In this document: positions 8,003 to 16,239 of the stretch, piece after piece | Layout of the letters: the number at the start of each line of letters is the position of its first letter | Numbering within the stretch: the stretch's first letter is position 1 | Assembly (NCBI GenBank): GCA_024278455.1 | Contig: JAJRTE010000027.1 | Coordinates: 1-33,077 of the forward strand | Reading direction: 5' to 3' | From: Myxococcota bacterium | GTDB lineage: Bacteria > Myxococcota_A > UBA796 > JAJRTE01 | DNA length: 33,077 nt | The notes under the pieces: model-generated | What the model was told of the DNA's origin: nothing | The model's input: the letters and a program-made list of their open reading frames with translations, nothing else | Databases searched by the model: none | Program-made: the position numbers and the translations under genes

Positions 8003-8599
8003 ATGGGACGACCGCGGCAGGTGTCGGACGAGGAGATTCTCGAGGTGGCTCGAGCCTGTTTTCTGGAGCAGGGGCCGGGGGTGTCGACCACGGTGATCGC
8101 CGAGCGGCTCGGGGTTTCGCAGGCGGCGTTGTTCAAGCGGTTTCGGACGAAGGAGGAGTTGATGCTGGCGGCGTTGAAGCCGGGCGGGGAGCTGCCCTGG
8201 GCGGGTCGCATCATGGCGGGGCCGGATGGGGGGGATGTGAGGGAACAGCTTATCGAGATCGGTACGGAGGTTCTCGAGTTCCTGGATCGTCTGATTCCCT
8301 GCATCGCGGTGCTCCGGTCGGCCGGCATGGGTCCGGAGCAGTTGCGAGCGCTGGGCAAGGACGCGCCGCCGGTGCGGACCCAGAAGCTTTTGGCGGATTG
8401 GTTCGAGCGGGCGATGGAGCAGGGGCTTGTGAGGCGTTGCGACGCCGATGCTGCCGCGACGACGTTCTTTGCGGCGCTCCAGTTGAGGGCGTTCGTCCGT
8501 CACCTGGGCGCCGAAGCGCTGTTCGCTGCATCGCCGAGGGCATACGCGGAGCGTATCGTGGAACTCTTGTGGGACGGCATTGCCCCGGAGAACGGCTAA
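8003..8599 (+). CDS. TetR/AcrR-family transcriptional regulator
   Basis: A 198-residue protein. The N-terminal helix-turn-helix domain reads GRPRQVSDEEILEVA, then STTVIAERLGVSQAALFKRF, then KEELMLAAL, a textbook TetR DNA-binding domain. The C-terminal ligand domain is helical and not assignable to a specific inducer. I chose the ATG at 8003 because GAGG lies six bases upstream and the protein then begins MGRPRQ, like its relatives. The ATG at 7991 has no ribosome site and would overlap the operator. It is the first gene of an operon with the three pump components and should repress itself and the pump until a ligand binds. Confidence 0.93.
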   Translation: MGRPRQVSDEEILEVARACFLEQGPGVSTTVIAERLGVSQAALFKRFRTKEELMLAALKPGGELPWAGRIMAGPDGGDVREQLIEIGTEVLEFLDRLIPCIAVLRSAGMGPEQLRALGKDAPPVRTQKLLADWFERAMEQGLVRRCDADAAATTFFAALQLRAFVRHLGAEALFAASPRAYAERIVELLWDGIAPENG

Positions 8600-8613
8600 G
8601 GAGGGACTGGAAC

Positions 8614-10116
8614 GTGGGTGACCGGAGGTCTGGGGTAAGGGAGGACAACGGTGCGGGGGGATCGGTGGGCGCGCGACCGGGTTGGTCGTCCGCCGCGTTG
8701 TGCGCGGTAGCCGCGAGCCTGGCGTTCGCCGGTTCGGTATCGGCGCAGGGCGACCTGCCGTTGGGGCTTCCCGAGGTGGCGTTCAGCGCTGGCGTTCCGG
8801 ACCCGGTATCCGCCGAGCCGTGGTGGCGGGCCGAGGAGGACGAAGCGCTCGTGGCGCTGTTGGAGGAGGGCATCGCCGAAAATCATGATCTGCGGGCGGC
8901 CTGGGAGCGCGTGGTGCAGGCGCGCGCTCGAGTCCAACGGGCCGGGTCGCCGCTCTATCCCGCGCTGTCGTTCGACGGTTCGGCCAGCGTGGCACCGGCC
9001 GAGTCGCTGGGGTTCATGTTCGGGGCCGGGGGGCTGGCGTCGGCAGGGGGGGAGGCCCCTGAGACCTACACCTCGACGACGGCCACATTGAACGCCCGCT
9101 GGCAACTGGACGTGTGGGGCCGGCAGGTGCTGCAGCGCCGGGCGACCCTGCTGGAAGCCGCGGCCGCTTCCGGGGACCGGAAAGCCCAGGCTCTTGCCCT
9201 GGCCTCGAGACTCGCCGCAGCCTACTACGACCTGGTGGCGGCTGTGGCCCGTGTGGCAATCGTGGAGCGGCAGATCGCGTCCAACCAGTCCTTGCTCGAG
9301 CTGACTGAACTGAGGTTCCGGCAAGGCGCTGCCACGGCGCTCGATGTGTTGCAACAGCGGCAACAACTGGCGGCGACGTCCACCCTGCTGCCCCAGGCCC
9401 GCCTGCTGCTTCGCACCGGCGAGCAGCAACTCGCCCTGATGCTGGGCCGGGACCCGGCCTCGAGCCATTTCGACGTGGCGGGTGCACTGCCCGAATGGGA
9501 TGGTGAGCCGGCGGTTGGACGGCCCGAGGCGTTGCTCGACAACCGTCCCGATCTCCGGGCCGCCCTGGCGCGCTACCAGGCAGCGCGATCCCGGGCCAGG
9601 AGCGCCAACCGGGCGGTGATGCCAGCGCTTTCGGTGTCGGGCAAGGCGGGGAACCAGGCATTGTACCTCACCGAGTGGAACAGCCAGTGGTACTGGAGCG
9701 CTGGTGCGACCCTGTCGGTGCCGCTGTTCAACGGTGGAAGCCAGGCTGCGGCCATCCGGGAGGCCCGATCGGCCGAGCGTGCAGCCTACCACGCCTTGTA
9801 CCAAGCCTACCTGGGCGCAGTCCGGGAGGTGGAGCAGGCGCTGGTGCAGGAAGCGGAAATGCGGGCCCAGGTGCGTGCCTATCGAGACCAGCTCGACGCG
9901 GCCCGGCAGGCGCTCGAGGAGTCCCGCTCCCGTTACGTAGCGGGTTTGACGAACTACCAGTCGGTCCTTACCGCAACCAACGCCCTTCAGCAAGCGGAGT
10001 TGAACGAATTGCAAGCTCACCGGCAGCTCGTGGGCGCGCGCATTCTGTTGCACACAGCCCTGGGAGGCCCGTGGGCCGTCGAGCTGACCATGGAAAAACA
10101 GGAGAACCGGGAATGA
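8614..10116 (+). CDS. RND efflux outer-membrane channel (TolC/NodT type)
   Basis: A 500-residue protein starting at GTG 8614. AAGGAGG lies nine bases upstream and overlaps the tetR stop. The longer open frame upstream is out of frame with tetR and lacks a ribosome site. A long basic N-terminus leads to a signal peptide (ALCAVAASLAFAGSVSA). The mature part carries two outer-membrane-efflux repeats with the typical helices: WWRAEEDEALVALLEEGIAENHDL, TATLNARWQLDVWGR, and in the second half GATLSVPLFNGGSQAAAIREA and LEESRSRYVAGLTNYQSVL. I do not see a Cys that would make it a NodT-type lipoprotein. It forms the exit duct of the tripartite pump. Its stop overlaps the next start as ATGA. Confidence 0.93.
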   Translation: MGDRRSGVREDNGAGGSVGARPGWSSAALCAVAASLAFAGSVSAQGDLPLGLPEVAFSAGVPDPVSAEPWWRAEEDEALVALLEEGIAENHDLRAAWERVVQARARVQRAGSPLYPALSFDGSASVAPAESLGFMFGAGGLASAGGEAPETYTSTTATLNARWQLDVWGRQVLQRRATLLEAAAASGDRKAQALALASRLAAAYYDLVAAVARVAIVERQIASNQSLLELTELRFRQGAATALDVLQQRQQLAATSTLLPQARLLLRTGEQQLALMLGRDPASSHFDVAGALPEWDGEPAVGRPEALLDNRPDLRAALARYQAARSRARSANRAVMPALSVSGKAGNQALYLTEWNSQWYWSAGATLSVPLFNGGSQAAAIREARSAERAAYHALYQAYLGAVREVEQALVQEAEMRAQVRAYRDQLDAARQALEESRSRYVAGLTNYQSVLTATNALQQAELNELQAHRQLVGARILLHTALGGPWAVELTMEKQENRE

Positions 10117-11285
10117 AGCGATTTCGACGATACCTCCTCCCCCTGGTGATCTTGCTCGCGGGGTTCGGCATTGCGGCAGGTTTCGTGGCCACGAAGCCTC
10201 GAGCCGAACGCGGGAGCCGGCCGGCGGAGAGTCCCCTGGTGAAGGTGTTGCGTGTGGAGAAGACGCATGCCGAGGCTCGGGTTTGGGCCACGGGCGTCGT
10301 GGAGGCGGACCGGCAGGTGACCGTGATTCCGCAGGTGGGCGGCCGTATCGTGCGGCAGTCGGACAAGCTTCGGCCCGGGGGCCGGTTCGAGGCGGGGGAG
10401 GTTCTTGCCAGGATCGATCCTCGAGACTACCGGATTGCGGTGCGGGACGAGCAGAGCCGGGTTCGGCAGGCGGAACTCGAGCTGGAACTCGAGGAGGGAC
10501 GTCAGGTCATAGCGGAGCGGGAGTGGACCTTGCTTGGCGAGGAGAACCTGGAGGACGCGCCGCCGCTGGCGCTTCGCAAGCCTCAATTGGAGACTGTCAG
10601 GCAGAAGCTGGCGGCTGCTCGAGCGCGTTTGCGGCGAGCGCGCCTGAACCTCGAGCGCACGTGGTTGCGGGCGCCGTTCAACGCGATGGTGTTGGTGGAG
10701 AATGTGGATGTGGGGCAGGTGGTAGGCGCGGGCAGCCAGGTCGCGACGCTGGTTGGAACGGATCGGTTTCGTGTCCTGGTATCTGTTCCGGTGGAGCGGT
10801 TGGCATTCGTGGAGATCCCCGGAGTGAACGCCGATCTCGGGTCTCGAGTCATCGTGACGCAGGATCTTGGGCGAGCGGCGGGGGCGGTGGTCGAGGGCCA
10901 CGTGGTTGGTCTCGGTGGGCAACTTGACCCCCAGACGCGGACGGCTCAGCTTCTCGTGGCCATCGATCGCCCGCTGGAGCAGGCCGTGGGCGGGGTTCCC
11001 ATACTGCCGGGTGCCTTCGTCGAGGTGGAGATACTGGGCAGGCCGCTCGAGGATGTTGTTGCGGTCCCGCGTTCCGCGGTGGTGGAGGGCGATCGGGTGT
11101 GGCTCGTGGATACGCGGGGCAGGCTCGCGGGACGGGAGGTGGAGATCGCGTGGCGTGGCGAGCAGGACGTGTTCGTCACCGGAGGCCTCGAGGCGGGGGA
11201 GCGGGTGGTGACGACGCCGATTTCGTTGCCCGTGGAGGGCATGCCGGTGCGTGTCCAGCTTGAAACCGCGTCTGGAAACGGCTGA
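10113..11285 (+). CDS. RND efflux periplasmic adaptor (membrane-fusion protein)
   Basis: A 390-residue protein. The N-terminal segment YLLPLVILLAGFGIAAGFVA is a membrane anchor or signal. Residues 40-110 form the first half of the barrel-sandwich (lipoyl) hybrid domain, with VTVIPQVGGRIV and VLARIDPRDY. A coiled-coil hairpin follows (VRQAELELELEEGR to AAARARLRRARLNLERT), then the second lipoyl half (LRAPFNAMVLVENVDVGQVV), a beta-barrel domain and the membrane-proximal domain. This is the HlyD/AcrA order. The ATG overlaps the TolC-type gene stop (ATGA), so translation is coupled. It joins the inner-membrane RND pump to the outer-membrane channel. Confidence 0.93.
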   Translation: MKRFRRYLLPLVILLAGFGIAAGFVATKPRAERGSRPAESPLVKVLRVEKTHAEARVWATGVVEADRQVTVIPQVGGRIVRQSDKLRPGGRFEAGEVLARIDPRDYRIAVRDEQSRVRQAELELELEEGRQVIAEREWTLLGEENLEDAPPLALRKPQLETVRQKLAAARARLRRARLNLERTWLRAPFNAMVLVENVDVGQVVGAGSQVATLVGTDRFRVLVSVPVERLAFVEIPGVNADLGSRVIVTQDLGRAAGAVVEGHVVGLGGQLDPQTRTAQLLVAIDRPLEQAVGGVPILPGAFVEVEILGRPLEDVVAVPRSAVVEGDRVWLVDTRGRLAGREVEIAWRGEQDVFVTGGLEAGERVVTTPISLPVEGMPVRVQLETASGNG

Positions 11286-11296
11286 GGGAGGCGGTC

Positions 11297-14200
11297 ATGT
11301 CGAGAACGAATGGGAACGAACCCGGGACATCCGGGCGGGAGGGGATCGTGGCTGACCGTAACGCGGAGAGCGACAGGGGCCTCGCCCGGGGGATCATCGG
11401 CTGGATGGCCCACAACAGCGTCGCGGCCAACCTGGTGCTCTTCGTGGTGCTCGGGGGCGGTATCGTGGCGCTCACCCAGCTCAAGCAGGAGGTATTCCCG
11501 GAATTCGACCTGGACATGGTGACCGTGCGTGTGCCCTATCCGGGTGCCAGTCCCGAGGAGGTGGAGCAGGGGATCGTGCTTGCCGTCGAGGAGGCGGTGC
11601 GAGGTGTCGACGGAGTCAAGCGGGTGACCGGGAGTGCCCGGGAGGGGGCTGGGATCGTCAACGTGGAGTTGCTCCTCGGGGCGGACCCGAACGTGGTGCT
11701 GGCCGATGTCAAGAGCGCGGTGGACCGCATCGTGACCTTTCCGGAGGACGCGGAGAAGCCGGCCGTGTCGTTGGTCACCCGGCGGCGCGAGGTGATTTCG
11801 CTCATCATCTCCGGAGACCAGGAGTTGGGTACGCTTCATGCCATCGCGGAGCGGGCGCGAGACGACATCCTGGCCTTGCCGGATGTGACCCAGGTGGAGC
11901 TGGCTGGTGTCCCGCCCCTCGAGGTCAGCGTGGAAGTCCCTCGAGAGAAGTTGGAGAGCTTCGGTCTCACCCTGGAGGATATCGCACGGCAGATACGGGC
12001 GTCGTCGCTGGAGCTTCCGGGCGGCAAGATCGAGACCGACGCGGGGCATCTCTTGGTCCGTTTGTCCGACCGGCGGCGACTGGGGTACGAATTCGCCGAT
12101 ATCATCATCAAGAGCACCAGGAACGGGGCGAAGATCCGGCTCGGCGACCTGGCGAACATACGGGACGGCTATGCCGACACGGACCAGGCCTCTTTCTACG
12201 ATGGACGGCCTGCCGTCCGGCTCACCGCCTATCGTGTCGGGAAGGAGACGCCCACGCAGGTCTCGAGGGCCGTGCGAGCTTACGCCGGGCGGCTCAGGGC
12301 GACCGTGCCGGACAACATCACGGTGGACATCTGGGGAGATCGGTCCGAACTCCTCCGGTCCCGTATCGACCTGCTGGTCAGCAACGCCGCCTACGGGCTC
12401 GTTCTCGTGGTGTTCGTCCTGGCGTTGTTCCTCGAAGTCCGGCTGGCCTTCTGGGTTGCGCTGGGGATCCCAGCGTCGTTCATGGGGGCTTTCCTGCTGA
12501 TGTCCGCCTGGGACCTGTCGATCAACATGGTGACGCTGTTCGCGCTGATCATCACGCTTGGCATGGTGGTGGATGACGCGATTGTCGTGGGCGAGAACAC
12601 CTACGACAAGGTCCAGTCGGGGATGCCGCGCCTCAAGGCCGCGGTGCTGGGCGCGAGGGAGATGGTGGTGCCGGTCGTCTTCTCCGTTCTCACCTCGATG
12701 GTGGCGTTCGTCCCCCTGCTGATGGTGCCCGGGGTGATGGGCAAGATCTTCCGTTTCATCCCGCTGGTGGTGATCTTCGTGCTCGGCGTCTCGCTCGTGG
12801 AGTCTTTCCTGGTTCTGCCCGCGCACCTGGGGCACGGGCGGGAGCGCCCCGGGAACCGGTTCACCGCCTGGTTCGACCGGTTGCGGCTCCCGGTTTCTCG
12901 AGGGTTCCGGTATTTCACGGTGAACCACTACAGGCCGGCGGTGGAGGTGATGATTCGCCATCGCATGGTGACCATGGCGGCAGCGATCTCCTTGCTGATC
13001 GCGGTGGTCGGATTGGTCGCGGGCGGACACATTCCGTTCCAGTTTTTTCCCAAGCTGGAGAGTGACAGGGTGAGGGTCACGGCCCGGTTTCCGTACGGGA
13101 CTCCGATCGAGCGCACGGAGGAGATGCGCCGGGTTCTCGAGGCCGCTGCGGAGCGAGCCGTGGCTCGAGGCGGGGGGAAGCGGATCTTGCGCGGGATGTT
13201 CACCCGGGTGGGGGAGGCCGATTCGAGCACCTGGGCGGCTGGAGAGGTCGGCAGCCACCTGGTCACCGTCGAACTCAACCTCGTCCCCACCGATCAACGG
13301 CCGGTATCCACGCAAGAACTCGCCGAGCTGTGGGAGGAGGAGGTTCCTGGGGTCCCGGGCCTGGTTTCCCTGGTGTTTCGATCCTCCACCGGCCCGGGCG
13401 CTGGCGCGGCCGTGGACATCCAGTTGTCGCACACCGATATCGACGTGCTGGCTCGAGCCTCGAGGGAGCTGTCGGACGAGCTGAGGAACTATCCCGGATT
13501 GACCAACATCGACAACAGCTTCGCGTCGGGCAAGCCGCAGCTCGACTTCCACCTGCTGCCCAACGCCCGCACCCTGGGATTGACCGGGAACGACGTGGCC
13601 AGGCAGTTGCGTTCGGCCTTCTTCGGCGCCGAAGCCTTGCGCGAGCAACGGGGCCGGAATGAACTGAAAGTGATGGTGCGGCTTCCCGAGTCCCAGCGGC
13701 GCTCCGAGTTCGACCTCGAGCAGTTGCAGCTCAAGACACCGGCGGGCGGCCTGGTACCTCTCGCTTACGTGGCGGAGTTCGATCGGAGTACGGCTCCCAC
13801 GGCCATCCGGCGGGAGTCCGGGCGCCGCATCGTGAACGTCTCCGCGGAACTCGCCGCCAGTACCCGCTCCTCTCGCGAAATCCTCGAGGCCCTGGAGTCC
13901 GGCTTCCTGGACGGGTTGCGCGACAAGTACCCCGGGCTGGGCGTGTCGTTCGCCGGGCAGCAGCGGGAGCAGAAAGAGACTTTAGCGAGCCTGGGGCGGA
14001 ACTTCCTGCTGATCCAGTTCGTGATCTTCGCCATGCTCGCCATTCCGTTCAAGAGCTACCTCCAGCCGGTCGTGGTCATGTCGGCGATTCCGTTCGGCAT
14101 CGTCGGCGCCCTGCTGGGCCATCTCGTGATGGGGTATGCCGTCAGCCTCATCAGTGTGATGGGCATAGTGGCACTGACCGGGGTGGTGGTGAACGACTCG

Positions 14201-14560
14201 CTGGTGTTGATCGACACGACGAACAAGCTTCGAGCCGGGGGCGCGACGGCTCGAGAAGCCGTCGTCCAGGCCGGTGTGCGGCGGTTCCGGCCGGTGTTCC
14301 TGACCTCGATCACCACCTTCTTCGGGCTGGCACCGATGATCTTCGAGACCTCGGTGTCGGCTCGCTTCCTGATCCCCATGGCCATCAGCCTGGGATACGG
14401 CGTCATGTTCGGAACCGTGATCGTGCTGATCATCGTTCCGGTCCTCTACACTTACGTGGAGGACGGCAGGGACTGGATCGCCGGGAGGAGGCAGGTCAAG
14501 GCGCTGCCGCTGTCTCCGGATGAAGCCAGCGCGGCGCCCCGCCCGGAGCCAGTGGGGTAG
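11297..14560 (+). CDS. RND-family efflux transporter, inner-membrane pump
   Basis: A 1087-residue protein, the normal length for an RND pump. TM1 is near 38-58, the first periplasmic porter region runs to about 360, then come TM2-TM6. TM4 carries GMVVDDAIVVGEN with the paired proton-relay aspartates Asp426 and Asp427. The second half repeats the layout, and TM10 reads GVVVNDSLVLID, with Asn966 at or near the place of AcrB Lys940, as in non-AcrB members of the family. The 37 hydrophilic residues before TM1 are longer than usual. GAGGGAGG is just upstream of the ATG, 11 bp after the adaptor stop. Substrate is unknown: the motifs fit hydrophobic/amphiphilic efflux rather than a heavy-metal (CzcA) pump. 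Confidence 0.94.
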   Translation: MSRTNGNEPGTSGREGIVADRNAESDRGLARGIIGWMAHNSVAANLVLFVVLGGGIVALTQLKQEVFPEFDLDMVTVRVPYPGASPEEVEQGIVLAVEEAVRGVDGVKRVTGSAREGAGIVNVELLLGADPNVVLADVKSAVDRIVTFPEDAEKPAVSLVTRRREVISLIISGDQELGTLHAIAERARDDILALPDVTQVELAGVPPLEVSVEVPREKLESFGLTLEDIARQIRASSLELPGGKIETDAGHLLVRLSDRRRLGYEFADIIIKSTRNGAKIRLGDLANIRDGYADTDQASFYDGRPAVRLTAYRVGKETPTQVSRAVRAYAGRLRATVPDNITVDIWGDRSELLRSRIDLLVSNAAYGLVLVVFVLALFLEVRLAFWVALGIPASFMGAFLLMSAWDLSINMVTLFALIITLGMVVDDAIVVGENTYDKVQSGMPRLKAAVLGAREMVVPVVFSVLTSMVAFVPLLMVPGVMGKIFRFIPLVVIFVLGVSLVESFLVLPAHLGHGRERPGNRFTAWFDRLRLPVSRGFRYFTVNHYRPAVEVMIRHRMVTMAAAISLLIAVVGLVAGGHIPFQFFPKLESDRVRVTARFPYGTPIERTEEMRRVLEAAAERAVARGGGKRILRGMFTRVGEADSSTWAAGEVGSHLVTVELNLVPTDQRPVSTQELAELWEEEVPGVPGLVSLVFRSSTGPGAGAAVDIQLSHTDIDVLARASRELSDELRNYPGLTNIDNSFASGKPQLDFHLLPNARTLGLTGNDVARQLRSAFFGAEALREQRGRNELKVMVRLPESQRRSEFDLEQLQLKTPAGGLVPLAYVAEFDRSTAPTAIRRESGRRIVNVSAELAASTRSSREILEALESGFLDGLRDKYPGLGVSFAGQQREQKETLASLGRNFLLIQFVIFAMLAIPFKSYLQPVVVMSAIPFGIVGALLGHLVMGYAVSLISVMGIVALTGVVVNDSLVLIDTTNKLRAGGATAREAVVQAGVRRFRPVFLTSITTFFGLAPMIFETSVSARFLIPMAISLGYGVMFGTVIVLIIVPVLYTYVEDGRDWIAGRRQVKALPLSPDEASAAPRPEPVG

Positions 14561-14608
14561 CTTCGTTCGGGACGCGGCCTCTCTTTCCATCTCCTTCCTC
14601 AACCGCGC

Positions 14609-14632
14609 GTGCCGGAAGCACCGGAATCATGC
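14609..14632. repeat. 24-bp direct repeat, left copy
   Basis: This 24-base sequence contains CCGGAAGCACCGG and ends ATCATGC. It matches 16138-16161 with a single mismatch. The left copy overlaps the start codon of the 9-residue-repeat gene. Together the copies bracket about 1.5 kb of accessory DNA. It also contains a CCGG-N5-CCGG palindrome. Confidence 0.7.
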
Positions 14633-14982
14633 GGCGAAAGGAGTTTGGAAGTCATCTCTACCACCTGTTCCAGCAGGTGGAGCAGTTCGAAGGGAGGTAC
14701 GAGGCCATGGCGTTGAAAGACCTGGAGATGTTCGGCAAGAGTCGAGAGGAGATCTTGCTGAAGCTCGTGGAGATGCTGCCCCCGGGGAAGGTGCTGTCCC
14801 GTTTCGACGCCAAGCAGCGGCTCCAGGGGCTTCGCCCGGAGGAGCGGCTCCAGGGGCTTCGCCTGGAGGAGGTGTTGTCGCGCTACGACCCGGAGGAGGT
14901 GTTGTCGCGCTACGACCCGGAGGAAGTTCTGAAAGCGCTGACCCCGGAGCAGCGCGAGCGTTTCAAGAAACTGTTGCACTGA
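14629..14982 (+). CDS. Small protein with tandem 9-residue repeats
   Basis: A 117-residue hydrophilic protein without signal or TM. Residues 1-50 look helical (HLYHLFQQVEQFEGRYEAMA). From about residue 55 it is six successive nonapeptides: VLSRFDAKQ, RLQGLRPEE, RLQGLRLEE, VLSRYDPEE, VLSRYDPEE, VLKALTPEQ, then RERFKKLLH. The period is 27 bp at the DNA level and neighbouring units are nearly identical, so the array has grown by recent duplication. Such PEE-ending repeats occur in short hypothetical proteins and in tails of Rpn/PD-(D/E)XK-type transposase-associated proteins; I cannot assign a function. The start codon lies inside a 24-bp direct repeat and has no clear Shine-Dalgarno. Confidence 0.65.
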   Translation: MRRKEFGSHLYHLFQQVEQFEGRYEAMALKDLEMFGKSREEILLKLVEMLPPGKVLSRFDAKQRLQGLRPEERLQGLRLEEVLSRYDPEEVLSRYDPEEVLKALTPEQRERFKKLLH

Positions 14983-15554
14983 GGGGGAGGGGAAGCGCCC
15001 CCCCGCCCCCCCGATTCTGCTTCCCGCCCTGACACGACTCCCGTTCCGGCAGGCCGAACGGACCTTGACCGCGTCATACACCCAGCCACCGCACCCCACT
15101 CCCTCACGCTGCGGCCCTTCAGCCCCTCGGTCCGGATCCCTCGATCCGCCAGCATGTCACAGACCGGTGTAAGTGATCCTCGAGAGGTCGGCTGAGGTGA
15201 TCCACCCGGGATCGGGCAAAGCGATCCACCGCCCGAGCCGGCCGCGGTGAGCCCCCGATAGCCAGGCTGGAAACGCCGGCCCCGGGACTTCAAGAGGTTG
15301 GTCCAGCTACCGAAGACGCAGGCTGGTCCCACCACGCCTGCCTTGGCCAACGGGAACTGGCCGCGTTCGAGCGCCATCCCCTGCCGCGGTGTCAACCGCC
15401 GGCCGCGCGCCGCTCGCCAGGTCATCCCTCTCTCTCCCTCTTGCTGCTAGGGCCGGGGTGACGGTCTTCTCACTACTGCATCCTGCCTCCTGCCCACTCC
15501 CTGCTCCCTACGCCCTACTCCCTACTCCCACGTCGTTCGTAGGGGGCCTATACA
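14983..15554. other. Gene-poor accessory stretch with sequence scars
   Basis: No convincing gene is seen. The segment holds a C-rich run at 14995-15012, three GTGATCC iterons (15173-15227) and a pyrimidine-rich run from about 15480 to 15530 built of ACTCCCTACTCCC-like units, whose complement could form G-quadruplexes. The minus-strand frame at about 14910-15425 has no family resemblance I can name. Confidence 0.45.
15173..15227. repeat. Three GTGATCC iterons at 24-bp period
   Basis: GTGATCC at 15173 and 15197 and GCGATCC at 15221 are spaced exactly 24 bp apart. Regularly spaced repeats of this kind occur at the ends of IS21-family elements, where the transposase binds them. No istA or istB is present, so if this is an IS21 end it is a remnant. 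The spacing is seen directly. The family link is a weak inference. Confidence 0.4.
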
Positions 15555-15702
15555 TTCGACAAGGCCCGTGAGACATCCCCGGGAACCCCTCGAGCGCTTC
15601 GACAAGGCCTGCGAGACATCCCCGGGAACCCCTCGAGCGCTTCGACAAGGCCCGTGAGACATCCCCGGGAACCCCTCGAGCGCTTCGAGAAGGCCTGCGA
15701 GA
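15555..15702. repeat. 43-bp tandem repeat array
   Basis: The unit starts TTCGACAAGGCC and continues through GACATCCCCGGGAACCCC to TCGAGCGC. Copies begin at 15555, 15598 and 15641, and a fourth, partial, at 15684. Units alternate between CCCGTGAG and CCTGCGAG, hinting at an 86-bp higher-order unit. Each full unit contains one CTCGAG. The array ends directly at the left end of the IS66-like element, so the element may have inserted into it. Confidence 0.85.
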
Positions 15703-16121
15703 GTAAGCGCTCAATAAACCCCACCCTTGCCTTCTCCTGTGTCTTGGTAGTGGGGGAGTGGTCGGGTGTCTGGGCCCTGGCAGGGGGCCGGGCCGGACTG
15801 GCCCGGTCACGCATGAGACACGTGCTTCGATACGCCACCGCTCAGCGGCTCAGCGCCACTCGCCACGGCAGAAGCGCCTCGTCGTCCTCCAGTTTCGTCG
15901 CCAGCGGCAAGCGCTCGAACAGGCCGAGGGCAGTACGTCACACGGCTCAGGCCGCTGGCTTGCCACCGGTCCACGTGGACCTGCCATGACAAGGGCCGGA
16001 AGGTACGGGAAGACTTCGATTCTGCTTCATGGACGACTTCGTCACTACATGGTGTTTCGGCTGCCTGACATTATCACCTGGGCGGACACCCAGCGGTAGG
16101 TGGGGTTGATTGAGCGCTTAC
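15703..16121. mobile_element. IS66-like deletion derivative (MITE-like), 419 bp
   Basis: The ends are 23-bp inverted repeats differing at one position: the left begins GTAAGCGCTCAAT (15703) and the right is its complement ending at 16121. IS66-family elements begin with GTAAGCG, and the outermost bases agree. The interior keeps a fragment of the first IS66 ORF on the minus strand. No tnpB or tnpC is present. The 8-bp flanks (15695-15702 and 16122-16129) do not match, so no target duplication remains. It could still be mobilised by a full-length relative elsewhere. Confidence 0.65.
15807..15992 (-). pseudogene. IS66 TnpA-like N-terminal fragment
   Basis: The minus strand encodes WQVHVDRWQASGLSRVTYC, which matches the usual start of IS66 TnpA (a Trp-x-x-His-Val-x-x-Trp-x-x-Ser-Gly-Leu-Ser pattern followed by a Tyr/Phe-Cys). 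After this, similarity is lost: the frame turns into Arg/Ala/Gly-rich sequence and soon stops, consistent with frameshift and deletion. It lies inside the GTAAGCG inverted repeats and in the orientation expected from the right end. The remnant should not be functional. Confidence 0.55.
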
Positions 16122-16137
16122 CCTTCCCCAAACGACC

Positions 16138-16161
16138 GTGCCGGAAGTACCGGAATCATGC
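16138..16161. repeat. 24-bp direct repeat, right copy
   Basis: This copy contains CCGGAAGTACCGG and ends ATCATGC. It differs from 14609-14632 by one base (T for C). It lies about 80 bp before the aminotransferase start, with TAGAAT at 16163-16168 just after it, a fair -10 hexamer but with no good -35. The repeat may mark the edge of an insertion or duplication, or be a shared control site. Confidence 0.65.
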
Positions 16162-16239
16162 TAGAATCCACCCGCGTCATGCGGCGGGGACACGGGGTTC
16201 TCGAGAGGCTTCGGGTTTGGCACGGGCAGGGAGTGAAGT

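Noticed and set aside
10946..13648. Long minus-strand open frame opposite the RND pump and adaptor genes
   Set aside because: It is rich in His/Arg/Asp/Gln, has no domain or ribosome site, and lies against two clear efflux genes. It is a shadow frame of GC-rich DNA.
15555..15702. CRISPR array
   Set aside because: Repeats are directly head to tail with no spacers, and no cas genes are present.
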